In this document: positions 24,104-37,397 of the stretch, piece by piece
How positions within the stretch are numbered: position 1 is the first letter of the stretch
Layout: each line of letters begins with the position of its first letter
Program-made: the position numbers and the translations under genes
Assembly: GCF_910592395.1 (NCBI RefSeq)
Contig: NC_088326.1
Span: forward strand, 4,781,001-4,845,000
Direction: 5' to 3'
Source of the DNA: Lineus longissimus
Lineage: Eukaryota > Nemertea > Pilidiophora > Heteronemertea > Lineidae
DNA length: 64,000 bases
Notes under the pieces: generated by a model
What the model saw: the letters and a program-made list of their open reading frames with translations, nothing else
Told to the model about the DNA's origin: nothing
Databases searched by the model: none

Positions 24104-26584
24104 TTATGATTTGAAGCAACAGTAGAATGATTCTCTGAATACTTCGCGCAAATCTTTTCTGTATTTCGCACCGCCCCCTATACAGTATATATAAAAAATA
24201 ATTGCATAGTTGAAAAACCACAGATTTACTACAACGAAGACCTGGACGAGATAGCGCAGGTTCCAATAGACATTATCCATTTTGTAAATCTCCCCGATAG
24301 CTGGTAGATCCATCATCATATAGTACAGACGATATGGAAGTGACGTCACGCAATATGCCAGGCTCACAAGTATGAGCATGCGCGTTAGGTGTTTTTGTTC
24401 CTTCAGTTTCCCTTGACCTTGGCCTTCTCTGGTAGTGGCGGTCATCTTTGCCCGCTGCGCCGATGCCTTTTTAACCGTGGCAATAATGACTAGATTTGCC
24501 CCGATTATGACGACGAACGGGCCGAAAGTTGCCATAAACATTTGTGCCAATGAGGCAATAATTTCGATTTGTGGGTATTCTGGAACTTGGATGATGAGAA
24601 CTTCAGTGCCTGAGAAATATAATGGTATTTCTTTGGTAAACGAAAACAAGGCCACGTAGACTTTACTTAAACTTCACTTAAACGAATACTCAGACTGTCA
24701 TTGGGTTTTCTGGCTTATCGCTCATGCACATGTGAGAGACTGCATCGTAGCTGATCCAGTAGTTATGAGTGCAGCACGAGTTGTGATTTGGTTTGTGACA
24801 TCCATTCGCAGCGCCTACGAACAAATCATTTTGATGGAAAACAAAATATGAAGGGATAAGGCAAACGATAGTCGAAGGAACATCACGGCGAATTGGTCAT
24901 GCACTGACATGTTGGAGCAAAACCACTGACCGCGATATAGCTTTCGGACCGGTTTCAAAGAATGGCGCAGCTACTTGTATGGAATACACTTGTAAACTGG
25001 AAGCATATTTATCGAGGTGGTGTCAGTGACGTGTGGGTTTGTTCATGTTGTTCCGATTTCATGACGGGCAGAGACAGGTATTCATCCACAACCGGAAGTG
25101 TGGCACCGTCACATAGAGCTTATTGAAAGTCAGGTTGTGGTAAATACATGGCTGGGATGGATCAAAGTGGAATTATTCTCAAGCTGTGGTTGATTCTAAA
25201 TCTACAGAGACAAGCCATCACAGAAATATGCTTGTTTATAACATGTTAGAAAATATGGTCTTATTGGTCAGTTTAGAATTTGTATTTTGATTTTGTCCTA
25301 TATCAATGCGCGAGTGACTATTTGATGGATATGCTGTACGGAAATTCCTTTTTTCTCAGGCGATCGGCTTTGGAATTTTCTTAAACTTTAGTATGATATT
25401 GGCAAAGGCTTTTTCTCGACACATATAAGATTTGCGCGGGTTGATTGGTCCTTGGTGTAATTTCTTTACAAAAACTTATGAACAAAAAAGTATTCTTAAT
25501 GTACACGGTGATTGATAGAGGGCTCTGGCCTGATGCTGCAGGTGGGGTAAACACTGATAACCATGTAACGTGCATATCGCGATTTCAGTGATGTTTCCCA
25601 GTGTTCTTTAAGTGTCCATTGATTTCTTTAGCTTGCTGTTAGTGGCAGTTGATATTACAAATTGCATGAAAACTTGAATAAGACATGGCGTAGAATGTGA
25701 ATCCGTATCCACGTCATTTCAAAATATTTGACTGTCTTAATTTGTCATGCGATCGATGGACGGGCTTAACTTTTTAAACTTGCACCATGTTATCGAAACT
25801 GCCATCATCTCCTTGATAAACCTGCCAGACATTTTTACCACATACAATGTACTCTTAAAAATTATCAATTAAAACAACTAAACATCTTGTAGTACATATT
25901 GCACCAACTGTGAAATAATTAACATTACCAGTGAAACTGATCAGTATTTCGTTATTGTCATTGGGGAAATGGAAAATAACCCATGTATATATAGGAGAAT
26001 CTTGAATTCGCACTGGACTAGTTCAGAGTCGAGACTCTACCATTACCTAGGGCCTGCGCCTTTACTGCACTCTGCCTGGGTTACTATTTTTGTGCTACTC
26101 CGGACGGTTTTAATGGCAGCCAACTGTTGCCAACTGTTGCTGCATCGGAGTATTGAGGGACATTATCAATCAATGTAAAGTCAACGAGTATTGTGCCCAA
26201 ATTAGAATAATTACTTTAGGAATCTTAGCCTCAATCTGGAGCTGATTTATAGAAAGACCGGCCCCCAAATGCCTTACACCTGGTGCGCGGCTCTACCAAG
26301 GTAGGTGTGCTCTCTGATCTCAGGGTGTAGGACGACCCTCGACGAAGTTTCACTCATACATACCTATCACTGGATTCTTGACATACTCCATCACAAATGG
26401 AACTTGGAGATTGAATATTATCGATATAACCGTCGTGATTATGACCGTCTTGATAGCGCTTGATTTGGTGCAGAGTCTTGGGGCAGCCATCGGAAACCTC
26501 ACCGCGATGAGACGATCAACGCTCATCTCTGCGAGAAAGAGCCCGGAAGCTACAGCGTACATGTATACTGTACAGTAATGTAAC
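24104..26584 (-). pseudogene. GPCR gene D: exons 2 and 3 only, exon 1 lost at a duplication breakpoint
   Basis: Exon 2 is 26584-26364 (221 nt) and exon 3 is 24660-24104 (557 nt). Both are open and correctly bounded by splice sites. Upstream, intron 1 runs through 27310-30196 and then stops abruptly at unrelated sequence. No exon 1 of this family occurs between 26584 and the window end, so TM1 and TM2 are missing. In TM7 the otherwise invariant Asn of NFxxY is Ile (AIIFYIY), a change expected to cripple signalling and consistent with relaxed constraint. An exon 1 supplied from elsewhere cannot be excluded if the assembly is misjoined at 30196. Confidence 0.75.
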
Positions 26585-27061
26585 CTAAAAAGAAAGGGTT
26601 ACTGAATGAAGGGTTGGCAAGGGGTCAAAACATTGTAGACAGGTTCAGGCAGAAGTGGGAGCAAAAATCCAAGAGGTCTCGAAGAAGCGAAAGGTCGCCC
26701 TCCCCCTGTACCTTGCGTAGTGCATTGATGCAAAGGGGGTGAACTTGTGAAGTGATAAAAATGCTGAAGTTTCTTACCTTTGGTGCGTATGGGACCTCCG
26801 TTGTTTTCTTCTCCTACATCTACATGTACCTTAACCCTTCATTGACACAATGTTGCCAAATGAAAACGCTGAGTCGTGACATTCGACAGCAGCGGGTTCG
26901 TTTTTGACACAGAGTTCACTCTGAGTCGTGAAACTCGTCAGTCACGACTGAAAGCAGCAGGTTGTTTTTTGACACAGAGTTCACCACTGAGTATCGAAAT
27001 GCCTGTAACCAAAATTATGTCTCAGATTTTTTCATGTATTGCTGGTTCCTTCGGTGGGTAG

Positions 27062-27257
27062 TACAGTGGAACCTCCGTTAGCGAACACTTTTCTACTAAG
27101 GACACCCTCTCTATTAAGGACACTGCACTTGGCATTTGGCCCCAAGTTGGTCATTCCTACTAGTACTCCATTTGTCATTTGTAATCAAGACACCTCTCGA
27201 TTAATTAAGGACAGTTTTTCTCAGTCCCAAGTGTGTCCTTAATAGAGAGGCTTTGTA
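27062..27257. mobile_element. pogo/Tigger-like MITE remnant, copy in gene D intron 1
   Basis: Starts TACAGTGGAACCTCCGTTAG and ends near ATAGAGAGGCTTTGTA. This is the least decayed of the three copies. The inner parts (CTATTAAGGACA and TGTCCTTAATAGAGAGG) pair well as inverted repeats. Confidence 0.6.
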
Positions 27258-27309
27258 TTTTTAGGGCTGAATAACGAGCTCACGTATAGTATCCATACAC
27301 TTGCTCCTT

Positions 27310-30196
27310 GCATACACCCGTAGCGCAAGGAGGTCTTAACCACTAGATTTGATATCAGGGATCATTCTTTCAAACTGTCGCATGTTACCAACAATAGTGT
27401 GTTCGTTTTCCCGTTGCAGTACGGTACAATCCCAAAATCCCAAGCCATGGCTGAACACGCATCTTCATATTTCAAGTTCAAATTCAAATTCAAATTCATA
27501 TGAACTTTATTAGTCATCGTTTCAAAATATATTTTACATAGGTACACAACATACATGATACAGGCAATACTAAGCTAAACATCAATGAATTGATAAGTAA
27601 ACTAGCTGAATCAAATGCATTTAAAAAAGAAACAACCAAATAACTACTTGTGATAATAGAATCAAAATCCCCCCCCCCCACATTTTGTTAATTTCACTAT
27701 TTTCTACAGAAATGCCCCTACGATATGACTCATACTCACGTCATGACCCAGTTAACAGTATGTAATGATCTGTTTACTCTGCAAACCCCCGACAAAAAGA
27801 AATCAATTAATTTCAATTCCTCCAAACCTTTGCCCGAATTTCGTTCATATCATGCCTGGCACATTCCATTTTCACATGAAACTCCGACCCTATCTCTCCT
27901 GAGGTACACAATGACCATACCCGTTTTCCATAGGGATATTTTGCCTTCTCCAAGACTCAATATCAAAGTAATGATCATACACGAACCTTTGAAATGGCTC
28001 TTCTTAAGTTAGCGTTAACCACTGAATCTGAATACCGTTCTCTTCTGAAATAGACCTTAAGAGAAGAATACAACTCCAACTTACTTTTGCATTTAAGTTC
28101 ACCAATCTAAGTACGTTCTTACGAGTCTCTTATCGTCAACCTCGTTTTCCCCACAAACGAAGTGCTGATTGCATTTAAATCTAAATCTATCAAGTCAACC
28201 GCTATTAACCTTAGCTGGAAAGTCAAAATAACTGGATATTCCACATTGCAAATTCTTAAACTCAGCTCTCATAGCTAACCGAGCTAACTCATTATTCTTT
28301 GATGTAATAATGATGTATAAAATTTCAAACTGATACAAAAATAGTATAAGATAAAGTAAGACGTCCCAACTCAGCAAGAACAGCAACACTACACGTTTGA
28401 CGCCGGACTCCTAGGACTGACTTACAAAACTTCATATGAACCAATTCATGGACAAAATGCCCACCACATACCTGCTTTCTAACACGGTCAACTGTGGGCT
28501 TACGACAAAGATAAACACCCCAAACTTCAGAACCTTACAGAAGTTGCGGTTTTATTAAAAATCAAATAAACTAGTTTCTTGACTTATGTACCCTGATAAA
28601 TGTTAAAATGTTTATTCAACTGGTAAACTGCCTGCTTTGCTTTGCTTGTTAACGTTTTCTCAGCTTTGTTAAAGGATCCATTACAAGAAAATATCATACC
28701 AAGATACTTAACAGATTCAACAAGATCAATGACCGCATCAAAAACTCTGAGGGAAAGACCCTTCGTAAACCTTTTATTAAAACACATTGCCTTTTGTTTG
28801 ATATGATGACAACCAACCGCCATCGCTTGCAAAAAGCGGACACTTTTATCTAAAGCTCTTTGTAAACCATTCACACTCTGAGACAAAATTAAGAGGTCAT
28901 CCGAAAAGAATAAATTAAAAACAATTCTCCCTTCAAATATTACTGGGACCGTATCTGGCGAGTTCAAGTAATCTGGTAAGTCATTAATGAACATATTAAA
29001 CTTTGATGGACTAAAAAAATCCCTTGCTGGAGGCCAATATTCTGTTTAAAAAGATCTGAGAGTCTGTCATCCGCTTTAACACAAGAAACATATTTCTCAT
29101 AAATGTACTTAATCACTCTTACAAATTTCCCACTTATTCCCTTTTTAGAAACTTATAAAACAAGCAAATACGAGTTATCCGATCATTAGCCTTTGACAAG
29201 TCTACAAAGCATGCATACAATGGACGATGCTTTCGCTTAAAATTTCTAACAATAGAAGACAACAAGAACGTGTGATCAGCAGTTCTAATCAATAGGACGG
29301 AAACCAATCTGATTCTCACATAATATTTGATTTTCCGAAAGGAACACATTTAATCGGTCATTTAAAACCCCCGTAAAAACTTTACCCAAACAGCCCGAAA
29401 CTGTCACTCTCCCCAATAATTATCTACCTCGGTGAGGGAACCACCTTTATGAATTGGGGAAACAATACCCGTCCCCTAAAGCAAGGATATGATTCACTCT
29501 TCAACACAAGATTACAAATTTTGGTAATAGCCTCAATAATAGCTGGGGGACTTGATTTGATCATTTCATTCAAAACCATGTTATTACATATACAATCAAC
29601 TTTACCGACTTTCATTTTCTTTACGACCCAGGTCACCTCCTCACATGATATGTCTCCACCCAGTAAATTACAAACCCCATGTGCCCCATCTTCCCTAATC
29701 ATATCATCTAATTTAGATGACGTATTCTTTAAAAAACTGTCATCAAATGATTTGTTTGAAGATTTTGCTAAGTTATTCAACAACTCATTGAAATGATCGT
29801 ACCAAGACGAAATATCATCAATGGGATTCTCTTCAACTTCCGAATAAGATACCAATATCGTCTAGGATCTGATGAAGCAATACTAGTCAACTTAGCCATT
29901 GAGGCATGTTTTGCTTTCTATTTTTCTCTTTCACCACTTCCTTAAACTCTTTCTTCTTTCTTCATTAACTGACCACGCAATACAGGATCTTTTGAATCTC
30001 TACCAAGGGTCTTTCCTAAAGAAATAACTTCCCGCTTCAAGAATACACATTCATTATCAAACCCTAATTTATCCTTCGTATTCACTTTTCTTCTTCCTTT
30101 CTTTTTAAAAGTCATTCTAGCCACCACTCAGGTTCTAGCATTCAAATCGTCCATAAGCAAAACACCCCCAAGCAGACTGTGTTTCTGATATCCATC
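27310..30196. repeat. Segmental duplication, right copy (pairs with 1-2751)
   Basis: Nearly identical to 1-2751, with extra sequence at about 29038-29170. The alignment ends at 30196, inside the endonuclease region of the shared retroelement, and the DNA to the right has no similarity to the receptor array. Confidence 0.9.
28584..30127 (-). pseudogene. Reverse transcriptase of the intron 1 retrotransposon, right copy
   Basis: Open pieces at 30127-29942, 29855-29424, 29349-29134 and 28994-28584 parallel those at 2682-1269. This copy retains FSDDL at motif C (two Asp), the thumb-side FVRVIKYIYEKYVSCVKADD segment and GLQQGIFFSP at motif B, all on the extra 130 bp absent from the left copy. Frame breaks remain between the pieces, so it is not functional. 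It is the better copy for classifying the family. Confidence 0.8.
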
Positions 30197-31177
30197 CATT
30201 ACACGCGAGAACCTACTCGATCAATTGTGCCGCGTGAGAGAGGGCTAGTCTGTATGAGCAATCAATTGACCAATAATGGCCACCATCATGGTTGCAACTG
30301 CCGTAAATTGGCGCGGATTACCACCATCCGGCCAGATTACGACATTATCGTCTGAGACCTGATAGATTTGTTGCCGAAAATGACAGGGTAGTTTAGGAGG
30401 GACATGTATTTCTTTAAATGAAGGCATTAGGGGCACTCCATGGTTAGTAATATCCCATTCTTTATAGCATGGGCAAATTGCTTCTAATCTGTAGATCACA
30501 GGTTAGAGCAGGGAGCACTCAGATCGGAAGGAAACCTAACAGGCCAATTAAACGGTGAAGCATTGTCCCCATACTATACTGGTGGTAAAATACTCTAGTC
30601 CAGCTCACCTGATTTCGAATTCAACATTTCTATTTCAAAAGATACTTTCAAATTACATCAAAAGTTCAAAACTCGAAGCAGTATTATATGCCATTGATTA
30701 TTGAAAGAATTGCAACCCCTCAATGAGCGTAAGACATTTAAATCTTGATTTGCAATGATGTTTAAAGGCGTCAGCCAGTTACGTGCATACATGACCAATT
30801 TGACTAATTTATGTTTTTACGAGCTTGGATTTCCTGGAAAACAGTGGCATCCACTTGGCGGAATAGAGCTGAGACAGGAGGATTTCGAAACTATACCGAA
30901 ACCACATAATTTCGGAAACCGTGGTCTGAACCGAGTTGTTGAAAACAAATCAGTCACCAACTTGGCGTTAACTTGAGCTTGGCCTTCGTCAAAAGGCCTT
31001 ACTAAATAATTGACATGGATATTGGTATGCCAAGTTTGAGGTAACCAGATGGAGTTAGATTGAAGAGCACTTATCGTCAGCTAACGTTATTTTTTGATTC
31101 GACAAAAGACGGGCTTGTTTCAAAAGGAAAACGAATCCGGGGGGGGGGTCCAGATTGAACTATCTGAACTGCTCACC
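30197..31177. other. Non-array DNA beyond the breakpoint; one minus-strand open frame
   Basis: No similarity to the receptor array. The minus strand at 30499-30245 is open for 84 codons, with the segment GGNPRQFTAVATMMVAIIGQ before a TAG. It could be a terminal exon of an unknown gene, but no domain is recognised and no clear acceptor was established. A G-homopolymer lies at about 31139-31148. Confidence 0.25.
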
Positions 31178-31188
31178 CCTGGCTATGG

Positions 31189-31833
31189 GTAACCGGAAAA
31201 ACGCCGACCGACCGACTGACCGGCCGACCGACTGACCTGCCAACCTACCGTCATATGCAGTATCCCTTTCGCTTCTCTATAGCACAGGTATCTGTGTAGT
31301 GCCCAGCGCAATGGTAACCGGAAAAACGCTGACCGACCGACCTTCCGACCTACCAACCCAAGGAGTTTCGTAGTTGAGTCACTGGTCTCATAAGCCAATG
31401 TGATATATCCAATCCACGATACCAGGTCATGTGAAATGAAATTGTAAACAAGCGCACGTGCGCTGGTCAAATGACAACAAATGTATGTTGCGCGTTGCAG
31501 TTCATGCGTTGCATCGGTCGAGACACTCGAGTAGAAAAACTACAGTGCATAGATTAGGCCCAAATCATGTTTTTATATCCACCGACCATGTAGACAAAGC
31601 ATATCTTTAGAGTATCGTTATCAGTTCCTTACCGCGTGGGCTCGTTTTCCCGTTATAATTGACTGGGGATGCTGCTGTCAGACACGTCGGACTCCATCAC
31701 GTCCATTGCGCTGGGCACTACACAGATACATGTGCTATAGAGAAGCGAAAGGGATGCATATGACGGTAGGTTGGCAGGTCAGTCGGTCGGTCGATCGGTC
31801 GGTCGGTCGGTCGGTCGGCGTTTTTCCGGTTAC
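31189..31833. mobile_element. 645-bp foldback element flanked by an 11-bp direct repeat
   Basis: Arms of about 125-150 bp at 31189-31316 and 31694-31833 are inverted copies of each other. Each starts GTAACCGGAAAAACGCCGAC, runs through a (GACC)n tetranucleotide array and ends in a TGCCCAGCGCAATGG segment. Immediately outside both arms is CCTGGCTATGG (31178-31188 and 31834-31844), which looks like a target-site duplication. A shorter second copy of the arm start lies at 31317-31375. No protein is encoded. Confidence 0.75.
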
Positions 31834-31844
31834 CCTGGCTATGG

Positions 31845-34800
31845 TATCCAAGATAGACATTCACTTTAACTTTGCACACATTATCTTTAACTTACAGATA
31901 TTGATTCAAGAAAGATAGCTGTAAATTATGAAAATTCATTACATCCCATAGCTTTGATGACCTGAATATTTATCTTATCTTTGACCTTGTGCGTACTCAT
32001 CTGGATCCGATTCTGCCGACAAAGGAAAGAATGCATTCCTAAGTTGAGGAGTGATAAAAGGTAGGAAGCGTAATAAGAGAAGGTCGAGTAATAAAAGGAT
32101 CGCCAGCTGCCCCTCTGCAAGTGTTATGAAGTAATTGAGGGCACGGTTCGGGCAAATACGTGGTTTTAGAGGCATGTGAAAGACGACAATAAATATCAAC
32201 AACGCAGCTGATTGAGCTTTCGGCAGATATACGTGATTCTCTGATGATAATGGTAACACTTAGCATGCAATGCATGCGGTGCAGGCATGCTGACGGTTTT
32301 ATTCAGGCGAATCTTATGATTCATATCTCACCTTCTTTTGAGTTGCTAGACCTGCCTAATAGTTTATGAACTAACCGAGCAGGCACTAAATGCATTCTTG
32401 ATGAGATTGCCCCAACATGCACCGCAGCCAAATGAATATTTCAGTGAGAAAATCAATCAACAAAGGCGATTGTTGTTAAAAGGATTATACACGGTTCATC
32501 AACATTACCAGAGATCAATAGCACTTATAAACACTAATAAGAGAGCCCCAGCACGATGTGATAGGGTATGATACGTTGATAATAGAAATGGATGGAATTG
32601 ATCGGCAGCCGATAGAGTTGCACTCTGCCCGTCATGCAGGATGAACTGTATGGAGACTGGGCGGAATTGAGGAGGGCGACTGATCAGTACATCCGACGAA
32701 CATGATTGACTGTATGAGGTGAACGCCAAGAAGAAGAAGATGTTCTAAGCTACATAATTGCCACGTGTAGCAGTGTAGCAGTGTTGAATGTCACCTCGGA
32801 TATGGTCCTTCCTCATGTTCCTTATCACATGGTGAATGGTTAAGGTGTGGGACGACAGAGGCCCATGACCTTCATTACAAAAGCGAGTGTAATGTAGAAT
32901 TCTATGCCTCCGGGACACTGTCCTAGGGTATTTAAAACTGCTACCAGTGTTGGTCATAACAAAGCATATGACACAAGTTAACTCACCTAGTTTGTAGTTT
33001 TCAATCTCAAACTTTTTGACTTGTAAATTAAAATCCTGAAAAGAGATAAAGATTCAGATTCAGATAAAGATTCAGATCTGAGATAAAAGAATTCATCTTT
33101 GTGTTTTTTAGTTCCACGCATCTGGGTTGCTGAATCATACTCATATTGGGCCATAAACCTGCAGAACAGCTCCCAGATTTGAAGCTATTTGCGTTCGCAG
33201 CTGAATATCAGTCTATCCGAGTATATTCCAATAAACCAGTATTACGCCCGAATCCCCTCCTAAATCATTGCCAACGCCGATACTGCACACCCTTTAAACC
33301 TCAGTAATAAACGACCATTGATAACCTGATTTATGTGATGATCACTCACTGATAGTGTATTCATTCTCCGAGCTGACACGACCTTATGACTGATGATATC
33401 ATCAAGAACTATAGCCCAGACGCCCATCAAATAGGAATCTGGTTGTGTAGTGCCAAATGGTATTGGTAGGTTACTGATTATCATTTTACCGATGCCAATT
33501 GGGGATCATTTTCCATGTGACATCGGAGGTGATTCGATAAGCTCTTTTCTGCTAAACCTGGTTAATATAGAGTTCACGTTGTCACTTGTAACGTGTCACT
33601 GAACGCTACGAGTCATTTCCAATTGGCTGGCTATACGGTACATATGATCCCCGATGTCGTTTCATCATGTTCATAGCAAAGCCTGACTCTGGAATGTTAG
33701 TTAAAGCATACCTCCTCGTTTTAAAATGACAGTGACGGAAAGAAACGAGATCCAAGGGGGTCGTGGTAGGTGGGAGGTGATAGCGAGCATCCTGCACTAG
33801 CATGCCATTCCAGTCGCATAAAAAAACTTGCATTTTTAGTCACAGCCTCATCCGAAATCCACCCCGTTGCCCCATTTGTTCGTTTTAAAAGTTTTTTGCA
33901 TGGGTTTTTTAATTGGCTGATTACATAATGAAACTCTCATGCATTCTCATTCCTGCCATGATGCACACATAGAAAACAAGATATCTGATAATATCCTGAA
34001 AACCGCATTGGAATTGGCGCATTAGTTTGAGAGATATTGAATGAAGAAGGTGTTGATATTAATATGATCAGGACTTTACTTAAATTGAGTAAGATCTTGA
34101 CTAAATATCTTAGAAAAACCTCATCAGGATTTTTGACCAGGGACCAGTATTGATTCCTCGGTATTATATTAATCATAGTCACCAATTTGCATTCCTACAT
34201 GATGCGTTCGTTTATACGGATCGGTGGCTAGTGATTAATTGCCATGCACGCATGACGAAATCAAATGGTTGTCAGGTAATCGGGAGGAAACAGTATTGAA
34301 GATTCATGTTAGTAACAGGAATTAATTGAAGATCCACCGGTTATATCAGAACCCAGTCTTCTAACTAGATACAGCACTCATACACTGCTGCTAGATATCA
34401 GAAAAAATGAGCAGAGCGGTCATGCCTACCATTTTGTATCAGTGCATGCATGTGCATTTTGCCCGTGCTCCAGACACAAAAGGAAGCGCAATGATTGGTT
34501 GATGGGAGTTTAAAATAGTCGCCATTGCGAATTAATTGCCCACAACTGGGCCAACTTAAAGACAGAAACACAGCCAGCCAGATGGGGGGTCGATGTCCTT
34601 AGCTGAAGTGCATAACGCTAATAAAGGATGGTAATGTCTCGTTGAAAGAGCTCGGTCAATAATCACAAACATTGTTTTATTTTCTAGTGCTTTCAGAACT
34701 TGAACTCGGAGTTTTAGGTAGGATTAGGTAACCTTTGGATGCTGTCTACAAGGAAGGTTAACATGTACCTTTAAAAGTAGTCACAGCAACCGTAAACGTC

Positions 34801-36810
34801 AATGTAAGACACTATGCAGCTTTTAGAAGGTAACTTAATCCGCACTACTGTTGAACTGATTAGAGGAAATTCTTGACAGCTCGAAATGAAAATAAATAGT
34901 ATCCAATTGTACAAATAGAATTATAAAAACGATTCTGCTAAACCACCATTTATTCAAAAACTCGATGCCAACAAAATACATCAACAAAATCTTATGGAAA
35001 TACCACCGAATGTGACGTTTCTTTACGAATCCAATATAAGAACCATAAGCTGATTGGCGGCGTTAGATCGATGCACGAGTGTAGCATATAAGACATTACA
35101 CAGTGGGGGTATTACTCTTAATTCCAAATCCAATAGCTGTAAGTTAAGCTGCATCAATCATTTTAGATTCTTTGTTCTTATGCCGAAAGAAATGGTCCAC
35201 CATGGCAATCGCTACTAACTACTTCTAAAGAAAAGCAAATGGGAAAACAAAATTGCAAATTCTCTTACCATAAAAAGGTAAACTCACCAAAAACAGATAG
35301 TGGAAATAGTCGAAAAACCAGTGAAAGACTCTGGTATACCGGGTTTTTTTTCGGTTGTTCTCCAAATCTCAGTGTGTTCATACTATAGACAGTTAGAGAG
35401 AGCATGACTTTTTAGTTGTGGGAAACAGAAAAAAAGGATTTATCTATCTTAAAGGGGGGGGGGATACTCAAAAGTGCTTAATAGAATCTAGTCAAACAAG
35501 TTGTAGTCAACGTGTCTCGCTCTATAACATACGCACTTTGACATCGGCTCTGATATCCTAACTGTTAACTCATCTATAAGGTGGTTTGACTTGGCCCCAT
35601 CAGATCAAGTTCTACCCTGGTCGAAAACCCAAAGTGAAGTTGTCAAACTTGAAACCTTACAACAACGTTATAAGGAATGTAGAATGCGCTTATATACAAA
35701 GCTAAAGGTTGTACAAATCTTATCCAGTTTTTCGACCTGGGTATAATGGATCGAGATAGATCTTGGTTGGATTCTACGTCCACACATCAGCCTAACTGAC
35801 TTGGCGGAGGCAATCTCTCAGAACTTCTAGTTTTACTAAAAGGCAAGGATGCCAACCGAAGATAAGAGTTTAAATAAACGCAGCATTAATGCGTACGGCT
35901 TTTCAACCAACTCCCGTAGGTCTGAAAAAACCATATGATTGATGAATGTTCCATGCATACTTCTTCTGACTTAAGTTGCTCTCGAAACGTTTCTTTACAA
36001 AAAGTAACTATCTTGTGATGGAAATAATCACTAGCGCAGTAGGTTGGTAGTGGAAATGCCTAATAGGTGGCTTAACGCATAAACATCCTCATTACCATAC
36101 ACGATGTTTACCACATAGATTGAGCATAACTTCAGATAATGACCACACGTTTGTTCATGCTGAATACAAGTACCTCGTCATTCAACCGAAAAATCATTAC
36201 TTGTGAAAATTGAATACTTTCGTCAATTCGTTCTTTCTGACATTCTATCGGGGGAAATCAGAGCAGCCGGAGGCTCTATTTGATTGCTTTATGACCAAAC
36301 AAGAATACTGATTTGCATAGGCTACCTCTTGTACCCTTTCTGGGTGAATAAAATTTATTTATAAGAAGATCGATCAGACAATCGAATTATCATGTAGGGA
36401 CATCATTATGTTATACGAGAGTTTCACTTGACATGACGAAATTGTTTACATTAAGAAGCAGATTTCATTATTTCGTTTTCACGACCAATACGACCATATT
36501 CTTGATCAAAATCTATGTCATGCTCTCTACACTACGCGAAAAAAGCCTGCAAATTGCTTGCAAGGTTTTGTATGAACTAATCGCTAATATGGCTAATGGG
36601 ATCTCTTGTACAAAAAGAAAGAAGTGTCCATTGACGATTTTATTTGTTCTGTAGGGGATACAGGTGCACACTCATACTATATGCAACCAGTTGATACACT
36701 TTACATTTGTATAATCAAGTGTGTACATTCCTTAGCCGAGTAGAATTTACAGCTCTAAATATAAAAGAGACGGTCAATGGACTTGTCATTCCTGTGATAT
36801 AAGATAGTGT
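31845..36810. other. Intergenic DNA without a recognisable gene
   Basis: About 5 kb of AT-rich DNA. Open frames on the minus strand (for example 33484-33260 and 33833-33606) have no recognised domain, no paralogue in the window and no supported splice context. A short GATTCAGATAAA tandem repeat lies near 33050-33080. Homopolymer G lies at about 35455-35462. Confidence 0.4.
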
Positions 36811-36812
36811 AA

Positions 36813-36938
36813 TATTGGGTGATATGAATAAAGACTAGCAAATGCTTTTACTTTAATTTTGTACAGAAAGGCCTAGTGTAAATGTACATGGAGTTTTAGA
36901 TAAAAGCATTTGCTAGTCTTTATTCATATCCACCATTG
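36813..36938. mobile_element. MITE copy 1, about 126 bp
   Basis: Inverted arms at 36817-36850 and 36901-36934 pair almost perfectly (core GATATGAATAAAGACTAGCA). The inner 50 bp contain TTTTGTACAGAAAGGCC, shared with copy 2. Confidence 0.7.
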
Positions 36939-37270
36939 TCCGCTGTACACTCGTTCAGATACATTGTGATACGTTGTTAGAAAATCCAAATATGAGAAGC
37001 TACTCCAGACAATGAATAATGATTTTGTTAGATTTGTTTAGTTTTACATTGCCACATTTGACAGAGGCTGCTATTGGCTGACAATATTCTGTCATATATG
37101 AACCTTGACGGTGTAGTATGGTCAAATAAACCACAAATGCTTACTCCTCTATCATGGTACGACAGGTTCAATTTTAGTGTTTGATCGATGCAACAATGCA
37201 TTCAGCCAAAATGTCCTGTTAGCTGCTAAGTGTTTGTGAAGCACACTCACAACCATGATCAATACGCACT

Positions 37271-37394
37271 CAATGGGTGATATGAATAAAGATGAGCAAA
37301 TCCTTTTACTTCAATTTTGTACAGAAAGGCCAAGTGTAAATGGACATAGTATTAGATAAAAGCATTTGCTAGTCTTTATTCCTATCACCCATTG
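37271..37394. mobile_element. MITE copy 2, 124 bp, with ACT target-site duplication
   Basis: Ends CAATGGGTGATATGAATAAA and its inverse. The flanks ACT at 37268-37270 and 37395-37397 form a probable 3-bp duplication, the size made by PIF/Harbinger transposases. The copy lies 330 bp from copy 1 in the same orientation. Confidence 0.7.
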
Positions 37395-37397
37395 ACT

